Part shown: piece after piece, positions 17,469 through 25,185 of the stretch
Position numbering within the stretch: position 1 is the stretch's first letter
Layout of the letters: each line of letters begins with the position of its first letter
Source of the DNA: Hathewaya limosa
GTDB lineage: Bacteria > Bacillota > Clostridia > Clostridiales > Clostridiaceae
Direction of reading: 5' to 3'
Length of the DNA stretch: 64,000 nt
Assembly (NCBI RefSeq): GCF_030815255.1
Contig: NZ_JAUSWN010000003.1
Coordinates: 1 to 64,000 of the forward strand
Made by a program: the position numbers and the translations under genes
Notes under the pieces: generated by a model
What the model was told of the DNA's origin: nothing
The model's database searches: none
The model's input: the letters and a program-made list of their open reading frames with translations, nothing else

Positions 17469-18140
17469 ATGAATTTTATAAAGATACCAATAATATCAAA
17501 CTTAGCCCATTTTCATATTCCATATAGCTTTAAAAATCAGAGAACGTTTAATATTCCACCACCATCTACAATAGTTGGTATATTAAAAATATTATATAAT
17601 GAAGATATAGATAATTTTGTTTTTGGATATACAATTGAGTATGATGGGATATTTAAAGATTTAACTAAAACATACAAAGAAGTAAATAGAAATACAAATA
17701 ATATAGAATATATGAAAACGGGAATCCAAAAAAGTGATATATGTTGTGTAGAATATTTAATAGAACCTAAGATTAATATTTATACAAATATTAAAGAAGA
17801 ATTAAGAATAAACAAACCTTTAAATTTAGGTAAGACAGATTGTTTAGCAAGAGTATTGTTGAATCAAAAACAAGAAATTAACTTAATAAACAAAGAAGGA
17901 CAAGGATATAATCAATGGACAGATTTAAATGTAGGATATGGGCAAATAAAAAGAATTACTACAGAAACTATTTTCAATAGAGAAACTGATTGTTATGAAC
18001 AAAACTATAAACTACTAAGAGAAAATGAAGTTTTTGATTATGATAAATTTTATGATGAAGAATTAGGCCAAAATATTTTTCTATGGAGTTTTAATAAAAA
18101 AAGAGAGGATCGAATTGAATGTTATGTAGAAAATCATTAA
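17469..18140 (+). CDS. cas5: Cas5, type I-B Cascade subunit
   Basis: A 223-residue protein. The N terminus has the Cas5 pattern with FNIPPPSTIVGILKILY, the helix entering the RAMP fold. Cas5 binds the 5' handle of the crRNA in Cascade. TGAGGAGAG is the ribosome site. TATAAT at 17424-17429 may be the -10 of the operon, though no -35 is clear. The end overlaps cas6 by 22 bases. Cas5 is placed first here, whereas I expect it after cas7 in most Tneap-type loci. Confidence 0.85.
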   Translation: MNFIKIPIISNLAHFHIPYSFKNQRTFNIPPPSTIVGILKILYNEDIDNFVFGYTIEYDGIFKDLTKTYKEVNRNTNNIEYMKTGIQKSDICCVEYLIEPKINIYTNIKEELRINKPLNLGKTDCLARVLLNQKQEINLINKEGQGYNQWTDLNVGYGQIKRITTETIFNRETDCYEQNYKLLRENEVFDYDKFYDEELGQNIFLWSFNKKREDRIECYVENH

Positions 18141-18883
18141 AACTAAAAGTAGCTAAAGATGAATTAATGAATTATAACTATCAGTATGCTTTATTAAGTG
18201 AAATATATAAATTAACTTATAAGTTAGATGAGCAGCAATCAAAATTTTTGCACGATCAAGGTTATTCAGATACAGGAAAAACATTAAAAAAATTTATGAT
18301 ATTTATGCAATTCTATGAATGTGATTATATTAAAGAAGGTATTATAATTAATCCAAATAGTAATATTCATTTAGTAATTAGTGGAGATAAAAAAATAGTT
18401 GAATTTATAGTTAAAAGTATAATTTATAATAGACAAATTCAAGTTAATAATATTATTTTTGATTTAGATAATATTGAAAAAGAAAAGAAACCTAAATTAT
18501 CTAAAAAGACTTTTTATAAAGCTTTAAGTCCTATTATAAGTACAAAATGGGATAAAAAAGTAATATACTTAGATTGGAAAGATAAAGAATATTTTGAAGT
18601 TATAAAAAATAATTTAAGAAGAAAATATAAACAAATATACAATAAAGAATATGAGGGAGACTTAATCTTAGATGTATCTTGTATAGATAATATATTTGAT
18701 GTAAAACAAAAGAGGATAAACAATATAAAAAACAAGGGATATATGATAGGCTATGCTAAGTTTAACTTTTGGTTAATAGCAGACAAGCAAATGCAAGAAA
18801 TAGCTTATTATTTAGGATTAGGTAAAGGTAATACATTAGGAGCAGGATTTTTAGAACAACTAGGATATATAAAGGAGGAATAA
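18119..18883 (+). CDS. cas6: Cas6, crRNA-processing endoribonuclease
   Basis: A 254-residue RAMP-fold nuclease. FLHDQGY has the His (residue 45) in the place of the Cas6 catalytic His. GLGKGNTLGAGFL at about 234-246 is the C-terminal glycine-rich loop. It cuts CRISPR transcripts in the repeat. The ATG at 18119 overlaps the cas5 end by 22 bases, so translation is coupled. The next gene starts two bases after the stop. Confidence 0.9.
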   Translation: MLCRKSLKLKVAKDELMNYNYQYALLSEIYKLTYKLDEQQSKFLHDQGYSDTGKTLKKFMIFMQFYECDYIKEGIIINPNSNIHLVISGDKKIVEFIVKSIIYNRQIQVNNIIFDLDNIEKEKKPKLSKKTFYKALSPIISTKWDKKVIYLDWKDKEYFEVIKNNLRRKYKQIYNKEYEGDLILDVSCIDNIFDVKQKRINNIKNKGYMIGYAKFNFWLIADKQMQEIAYYLGLGKGNTLGAGFLEQLGYIKEE

Positions 18884-18885
18884 AA

Positions 18886-20073
18886 TTGAAAAGAACATAC
18901 AATGAATTTGTAGACAATGGATTATTTGTAGCTAGTTATTTATTAAATAAAGAAATTGAAGATATAACAGAACAAGATATTTTAGATAATAAAGAACTAT
19001 TTATAGATAAATTACTTGAATTTGTTTCATGTGAAAATTTACATTCAATTGGAACAATGTTATTTTTTAATAGTCCATTAATGAATCCTCGTTCTAAAAA
19101 TAAACATAAAGAAAAAACCTTGGAATTTTTTAACATGTTAGAAGAAACTTTAATAGATGATAATAAAACAACTTGTTTTTGTTGTGAAGAAAAAAGAGTT
19201 TCTCCTTCAATTTGCAAAATATCAACGGTATCTTCATCTGTCAATCCCTTATTACCAGCTAATACTTTTTATAACTTTAGTAATAATCTACATATGGTGA
19301 ATATATGTCCTATATGTTTGATTTTGTCTATGTTAAGTTTATTAAATACATTAAAATTTGGTATTAATTATTTGATAATTAGTGATAATGATGATTTTAT
19401 GAAAGATTACACTAAACAAACCCAATATCAAAATTCTATGTATATAGAAAGTGATGGAGCAATTAAGAATAATAAAAAAATATTTGATTTTTTATATGAG
19501 ATGTTTGATGAAGAGGGATATAAAGATATTTATAATTGTGGATATATTGGTATCTTAAGATATAACAATAGTAAAGGCAATAATGAGATAGAGAATTTAA
19601 TTATAAATAAAAAATATATAGATTTAATTAAAAAATTAAAAAAAGTAAAGTTATATAATGAATTTAAAGAGAAAAAGTTAATTCAATTTATATTAAATAA
19701 TAAATTAGAATATGTTTATTTAAGCTATTTGGTAGATTTTAATAAAGAAGAATTTAGATGTAGCTATGATTTAATTGAGTTTTTAAATAAGGAGTTGAAT
19801 AATTTGGATAATAAAATTAAGAAATTGATTGAAGATATATGTTTTGAAGTTTATAAAATTAACGGTAAAAAAAGTATAATGGAATTAAAAAATATAAAAT
19901 ATTTAGGTGCTTTTGAAAGTTTATTATTAGAATGGAAAGAAAAATGTAATAAGGAAATATTTAATAAAGATGATTTTGAGTTATTAACAAATCATATGCA
20001 GTATAAAAAAATTATTAATTTTATGATATGTGAATTATTGACATTAAGAAATAAAGAAAATGGGGGAAAATAA
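18886..20073 (+). CDS. cas8b: Cas8b1 (Cst1-like), type I-B large subunit
   Basis: A 395-residue protein. Two CxxC pairs, Cys97/Cys100 and Cys141/Cys144, form the zinc-binding site usual in Cst1/Cas8b1. The Leu/Lys-rich C-terminal half is likely helical. In type I-B it recognises the PAM and recruits Cas3. It starts with TTG after AAGGAGG, two bases after cas6. The sequence is poorly conserved in the family as a whole, but position and zinc motifs support the call. Confidence 0.85.
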   Translation: MKRTYNEFVDNGLFVASYLLNKEIEDITEQDILDNKELFIDKLLEFVSCENLHSIGTMLFFNSPLMNPRSKNKHKEKTLEFFNMLEETLIDDNKTTCFCCEEKRVSPSICKISTVSSSVNPLLPANTFYNFSNNLHMVNICPICLILSMLSLLNTLKFGINYLIISDNDDFMKDYTKQTQYQNSMYIESDGAIKNNKKIFDFLYEMFDEEGYKDIYNCGYIGILRYNNSKGNNEIENLIINKKYIDLIKKLKKVKLYNEFKEKKLIQFILNNKLEYVYLSYLVDFNKEEFRCSYDLIEFLNKELNNLDNKIKKLIEDICFEVYKINGKKSIMELKNIKYLGAFESLLLEWKEKCNKEIFNKDDFELLTNHMQYKKIINFMICELLTLRNKENGGK

Positions 20074-20075
20074 AA

Positions 20076-21056
20076 ATGATAAAAGATAATAGATATTTAA
20101 ATATGGGATATACAACAGAAGTGATAGTAGGAAGATTAAATGGAAGTTCAAAAGAAGTTGAAAAAAGTTATCCAAACTTAAAAACTGTAACATATGTAAA
20201 AAAAATAAATGGTAAAGGAACAATATCAGCTCAATGCCAAAAATGGAATATAAAAGACTTTACAAGTCAACAAGGGTATGAGTTAAGTAAAAAAATTAAA
20301 ACAGGTGGAAAAGGAGAAAGTAAAGTTGAAACTTCTGGAAATCCTTATAAATTTATAGATGAAGATATATTTGGCTATATGGCAACTGAAAAAGGTGGAT
20401 CAACAAAGAAAAGAACTTCAAGATGGTTGATGAGCCACTTAACACAAATAGATAATAGAAAAATTAACTTAGAATGGAATACTTGTTCATGTAAAAATAC
20501 AGAAGATGAAAATGCAACAATGCCTTATCAAGTTGAAACTTATTCAGGATTATTTGCAGGAATATCAAATTTAGATATTAATAATATTAGTAAATTTATC
20601 ATAGATGATAAAGCGGAGTTTAAAGATTATACAAGTAAAGATAAAGTAAAAGAAGAAGATATACAAATTTCAAAAGAAGAAAAATTTAATAGAATTAAAA
20701 CTGTATTAGAGGGATTGAGATATTTAAGTATAAAAGGAAATCAAAGTAATTATTTAACTGATACAACACCTAAGATCGTAATTCTAGGTGAATATACATG
20801 GGGAAACAATGTATTCCAAGGTATATTAAATAAAGATGGTATAAATATAGAAGCTTTAAAAGAAACACTTGAAGAGAATGAAAGATTTAGAAAAAGTGAT
20901 ATTTATATTGGTATAAGCAGCAAAGTATATAATGAAAATCTTATAGGATTAAAGGATAGATTAAAAGAAGAATTACAAGATTTTGATTATGTTAAAATAG
21001 ATACAGTAGGAAAATCTTTTGATAATTATTTAAAATATCTTGAAGAAACTTTATAA
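20076..21056 (+). CDS. cas7: Cas7 (Cst2/DevR-type), Cascade backbone
   Basis: A 326-residue protein that starts two bases after cas8b. The N-terminal LNMGYTTEVIVGRLNGSS and QVETYSGLFAGISNLDIN match the Cst2/DevR Cas7 family. It forms the multi-copy filament along the crRNA spacer. GGGGGAAAAT is the ribosome site. The gene ends directly at a CRISPR-leader-like region. Confidence 0.88.
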   Translation: MIKDNRYLNMGYTTEVIVGRLNGSSKEVEKSYPNLKTVTYVKKINGKGTISAQCQKWNIKDFTSQQGYELSKKIKTGGKGESKVETSGNPYKFIDEDIFGYMATEKGGSTKKRTSRWLMSHLTQIDNRKINLEWNTCSCKNTEDENATMPYQVETYSGLFAGISNLDINNISKFIIDDKAEFKDYTSKDKVKEEDIQISKEEKFNRIKTVLEGLRYLSIKGNQSNYLTDTTPKIVILGEYTWGNNVFQGILNKDGINIEALKETLEENERFRKSDIYIGISSKVYNENLIGLKDRLKEELQDFDYVKIDTVGKSFDNYLKYLEETL

Positions 21057-21240
21057 TTGCAGTAACCCATTATTTTTATTAATCTTTGTAAAGTGTTGAC
21101 ATATAAAGGATTTAAGTGTAGCTTATAAAAATATCAAAAACATTATTGGAGGTTTACTGCAAAACTGAAAAATTTCATACTTTAAGGAATATTGTTAAAG
21201 TTAGTTATATCAATGATTGTAGAGTTTTAAAAATTTAGGT
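21057..21240 (+). promoter_or_regulatory. CRISPR-type leader in front of the mini-array
   Basis: Starts with TTGCAGTAACC (21057-21067), complementary, with one missing base, to GGTTTACTGCAA (21151-21162), 83 bases later. The leader of the large array has the same arms 84 bases apart. TTGACA at 21096-21101 with TAGCTT 17 bases on is a plausible promoter. From the right arm to the first repeat is 78 bases, against 76 in the other leader. Confidence 0.7.
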
Positions 21241-21337
21241 GTTAATTAAACACTATATTAGTTTATTAAAATCTTAAATAACTATCAGTTAACATAAGAG
21301 TTCGCTCGTTAATTAAACACTATATTAGTTTATTAAA
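21241..21337 (+). CRISPR. Mini-CRISPR: two identical divergent repeats, one spacer
   Basis: Two identical 30-base repeats (21241-21270, 21308-21337) flank a 37-base spacer (21271-21307). They share GTTAAT and the core ACTATATTAGTT with the main repeat. They differ in the five bases between those parts and in the 3' end, TATTAAA instead of ATAAAT. The core keeps the ACTA/TAGT hairpin expected for Cas6. The second repeat ends 15 bases before the cas3 ATG and 3 bases before its ribosome site. It could be a relic array or a crRNA-like regulator. Confidence 0.85.
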
Positions 21338-21352
21338 AAAAGGATAAAATAA

Positions 21353-23362
21353 ATGTTGAATAAATATATTGCAAAATCAGATGGAACAACTTTAAAACAA
21401 CATAATAAAGATTTACAGACAATATTAAATGAAATTAAATATATTTATAATTTAAATGAAAATGAAATAAATAGTTTAAATAAATGTATAGAAAATCATG
21501 ACATAGGTAAAATTTATACAATGTCACAAGATAAAATATATAATTTAAGACATGAATTTATAGGGGCTAGTGATTCTAATTTAAACTTCAATGAAATTAT
21601 ATCTATATTATTACACCATAGAGATTTTGATACCATAAAAGAACGGTTACTAATAGATGAAGAAGAATATTATAAAGCCAAAGAATTTATTGAAAACGAA
21701 TTAAAAATAAAATTAAATGATTTATATGAATGGAAAAATCAATATGGAAAATATATATTCAAAATGTGTAATCCTACATTACATAATTTGGATTTATTAT
21801 TTAATAAAGGTTTTTTGAATTTATGTGATCATTTAGGTTCCGCAGGTATTAATCAAATAGATAAAGGATTAAACACCTATGATATTTTTAGTAAGGCATT
21901 TAATAATAACTTCAATTCAATACAAAAAGGAATATTAAAATTAAACAAACAAGATATAATAATTAAAGCTCCAACAGGATTTGGAAAATCTGCAACCTCT
22001 CTGTTATGGACAAATTTAGTTCAAAATAAAGAAAAAAGTAGAAGAATTTATTATATACTACCATATACTACTTCAATAAATTCTTTATATAAATCTTTCT
22101 CTGATGATTTTAATATTTCGACTGCGATGTTACATTCTAAGGCAGAATACTTTTTATCTAAGGAATTGGAAGAATATAAATCTAAATATCAATTATTTAA
22201 GAAAAGCATTAAACAAGTTACTATATGTACTATATTTCAATTAATAAAAGGTTTCTTTGGTTGTAAAAATTTTGAAATGTTATTGAGTCAATTAAGAAAT
22301 TCAATTTTTATAGTCGATGAAATACATTGTTTTGATATTCAAGAATTTTGTTTTATTATAGAGATGTTGAGATATTTAAAAGATAATTTCAATATTAACA
22401 TTTGTATAATGAGTGCTAGTATTCCAAGTTGTATTTTAGATGTTATTGAAGATAGATTAGATATAAAAACCGTTATAACACCATTTGAGGATAAAAGCAA
22501 AGGGAATTTAAATAAATTAAAACCTAGACATAAGATTAATTGGCATGATGAATTAATACAAGACTACATACAACAAATTAAAAATCATATAGAAAATAAT
22601 GAAAAGGTATTAATTTGTGTAAATAGTATAAATAAAGCACAACAGTTATATGATGAATTAAATATATATAATCCTAAATTAATTCATGGTAGATTTAATA
22701 TGAGAGATAGAGAGAACATAGAGAAAGATTTAGATAATTGTAACTTACTTATAGGAACACAGGCAATAGAAGTTAGTTTAGATATTGATTATGATGTCAT
22801 GTTTACTGAAATAGCACCTATAGATGCTTTATTGCAAAGGTTTGGAAGAGTTAATAGAAAAGGATTAAAGGGGATAGCTAATATTCATATATTTAATTAT
22901 AATAAAGATGAGTATATTGTATATGATACTGATATACTAGATAAAACATATGAGGTAATAAATCAGGTTGAATTAAAAAATAATGGAGTTGTATTTGAAA
23001 ATGAAGTTGATAATTATTTAGATCAAGTTTATACTGAATTTAACAAGGAAGAATATGAAAAACATAAAAATAGATTATGGAATATATTCGATAATTGGGA
23101 AGTTGGATATATCAATAATTTTACTAATGAAGAAATGATAAAACAAGATAGTATAAGTGTTCTCCCAGAATGTTTATTAGAAGAATACACTGAATATATA
23201 ACAGATAAAGATTATCTAAAAGCCAATTCATTATTAATAAATATTAGAAAAAATAGATTAAAAGATCATAGTTATAAATTAGAAAATATTTATGTGGTTG
23301 ATTATATTTACAACGAAAAAGGTTTAATATTTGAAACAGATATTAAAAATCAGTTCTGTTAA
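21353..23362 (+). CDS. cas3: Cas3 HD nuclease-helicase
   Basis: A 669-residue protein. The N-terminal HD domain has His17, His49-Asp50, His67 and His88/89. The SF2 helicase follows: SIQKGI, APTGFGKS (Walker A, about 205-212), VDEIHCF (motif II), MSASIPS (motif III) and LLQRFGRVNRKG (motif VI). It unwinds and degrades DNA marked by Cascade. Translation starts at ATG 21353 after AGGAT. The message begins inside or just after the mini-array, so Cas6 cleavage of its leader is possible. Confidence 0.93.
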   Translation: MLNKYIAKSDGTTLKQHNKDLQTILNEIKYIYNLNENEINSLNKCIENHDIGKIYTMSQDKIYNLRHEFIGASDSNLNFNEIISILLHHRDFDTIKERLLIDEEEYYKAKEFIENELKIKLNDLYEWKNQYGKYIFKMCNPTLHNLDLLFNKGFLNLCDHLGSAGINQIDKGLNTYDIFSKAFNNNFNSIQKGILKLNKQDIIIKAPTGFGKSATSLLWTNLVQNKEKSRRIYYILPYTTSINSLYKSFSDDFNISTAMLHSKAEYFLSKELEEYKSKYQLFKKSIKQVTICTIFQLIKGFFGCKNFEMLLSQLRNSIFIVDEIHCFDIQEFCFIIEMLRYLKDNFNINICIMSASIPSCILDVIEDRLDIKTVITPFEDKSKGNLNKLKPRHKINWHDELIQDYIQQIKNHIENNEKVLICVNSINKAQQLYDELNIYNPKLIHGRFNMRDRENIEKDLDNCNLLIGTQAIEVSLDIDYDVMFTEIAPIDALLQRFGRVNRKGLKGIANIHIFNYNKDEYIVYDTDILDKTYEVINQVELKNNGVVFENEVDNYLDQVYTEFNKEEYEKHKNRLWNIFDNWEVGYINNFTNEEMIKQDSISVLPECLLEEYTEYITDKDYLKANSLLINIRKNRLKDHSYKLENIYVVDYIYNEKGLIFETDIKNQFC

Positions 23363-23546
23363 TTTGCAGTAAACGATATTTTTGTGATAGACTCTATAAG
23401 CATTGATATTAGTAGAGTTAGGGATATTATTTAATTTTTGATAAAAACACTATTAGAGGTTTACTGCAAAAGTACATAAGTTTGATGATTTAACAAGTTA
23501 TTTAAACATGGATAAATCAACGTGTTTAAGGATTCTTAATTTTGGG
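23363..23546 (+). promoter_or_regulatory. Leader of the large CRISPR array
   Basis: Begins right after the cas3 stop with TTTGCAGTAAAC (23363-23374), the perfect inverse of GTTTACTGCAAA (23459-23470), 84 bases apart. The first repeat follows 76 bases after the second arm. A leader on the left means new spacers enter at the cas3 side and transcription runs rightward. Confidence 0.75.
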
Positions 23547-24296
23547 GTTAATAATTTACTATATTAGTTATAAATACTTTGTTTGGATTAAAGTCTAAAC
23601 GGATCAGAGTGGTTAATAATTTACTATATTAGTTATAAATATCACATGCAGATGAGGAGGAAATAGAAATTGAATTAGTTAATAATTTACTATATTAGTT
23701 ATAAATATGTATGTATAATAATACTTGTAAGGCAACAAAATAGTTAATAATTTACTATATTAGTTATAAATAAATATTTACAAGAAGTTTTCTAATACTA
23801 TATAAAGGTTAATAATTTACTATATTAGTTATAAATCCCCCTACTTATCAATTGATAACAATTCTTACTTGGTTAATAATTTACTATATTAGTTATAAAT
23901 TATTCTTATAGAATGTAATTATTCAGAAAGTATAATAGTTAATAATTTACTATATTAGTTATAAATATTTTTGTAGATAATTCAGAAAGCGTAAATAAAA
24001 TAAGTTAATAATTTACTATATTAGTTATAAATTGGGATTGTAAGTAAAGCTAAAGTAAGAGAGTATTCCGGTTAATAATTTACTATATTAGTTATAAATT
24101 ATCGTTTATAGTGTATAATACTAATTCTCTAACTACGTTAATAATTTACTATATTAGTTATAAATTGTAAATGGTATCTTAGATGTTGAATTGACTAGCC
24201 AAGTTAATAATTTACTATATTAGTTATAAATATAACAGGGTGGGCAATACACGAAATATCATTCTCCGTTAATAATTTACTATATTAGTTATAAAT

Positions 24297-24331
24297 CTTG
24301 GTACAGGCTATCAAGTTGGGTACGCACGAAG
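24297..24331 (+). repeat. Spacer 12, first copy of the triplicate spacer
   Basis: A 35-base spacer beginning CTTGGTACAGG and ending GCACGAAG. It is identical to the first 35 bases of spacers 19 and 25. Confidence 0.95.
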
Positions 24332-24754
24332 GTTAATAATTTACTATATTAGTTATAAATCCTTAATATCTTCTCTACTTGGTAACTATCTAAGTTAGTT
24401 AATAATTTACTATATTAGTTATAAATCAGGAAATGATGGCAATATAGGGGATAAAGAACATCCGTTAATAATTTACTATATTAGTTATAAATTTGTTTTA
24501 TTTTACAAAAAGTGTTGACATTTCCAACGTTAATAATTTACTATATTAGTTATAAATACCAATCTCTAAAATGTAATTTGCCATTTTTTAGCACGTTAAT
24601 AATTTACTATATTAGTTATAAATTCAAACTCCGTCTCTAGTACATCCACCTCAATTCTGGTTAATAATTTACTATATTAGTTATAAATTACCAAAGAACA
24701 TTCCCGTATTAGATAGATGTGACATGTTAATAATTTACTATATTAGTTATAAAT

Positions 24755-24791
24755 CTTGGTACAGGCTATCAAGTTGGGTACGCACGAAGAA
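24755..24791 (+). repeat. Spacer 19, second copy of the triplicate spacer
   Basis: 37 bases: the same 35 bases plus AA at the leader-distal end. Confidence 0.95.
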
Positions 24792-25149
24792 GTTAATAAT
24801 TTACTATATTAGTTATAAATCACTTATGTCTACATTCTGTAGTAAAGTAGTACCCTTGTTAATAATTTACTATATTAGTTATAAATGCGAAGAAGATATT
24901 ATGAACTACGCTAAAAAGGTTCGTTAATAATTTACTATATTAGTTATAAATCTGATATGGGTTCTCTTGCTGTGGGGGATAGGATAGCGTTAATAATTTA
25001 CTATATTAGTTATAAATTTGGGAGAAAGTATTCCCCAAGAGCTACAGGTTGATAGTTAATAATTTACTATATTAGTTATAAATTCAAACGAATATTATAA
25101 TACTTTTGTATATACTTTAGGTTAATAATTTACTATATTAGTTATAAAT

Positions 25150-25185
25150 CTTGGTACAGGCTATCAAGTTGGGTACGCACGAAGA
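25150..25185 (+). repeat. Spacer 25, third copy of the triplicate spacer
   Basis: 36 bases: the same 35 bases plus A at the leader-distal end. Confidence 0.95.

Noticed and set aside
21139..21175. CreT-like toxin mini-gene in the mini-array leader
   Set aside because: TTGGAGG looks like a ribosome site, but no ATG/GTG follows at a usable distance, and the same sequence is part of the conserved leader arm of the large array.
21271..21307. Self-target of the mini-array spacer within this window
   Set aside because: By eye I found no long match in the cas promoter region or elsewhere. Only short chance matches such as TCTTAAAT at about 3073 were seen. A partial seed target outside the window stays possible.
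24724..24927. Open reading frame of 67 codons within the CRISPR array
   Set aside because: It is made of repeats read in frame (the same LIIYYISYK string each time) and has no ribosome site.
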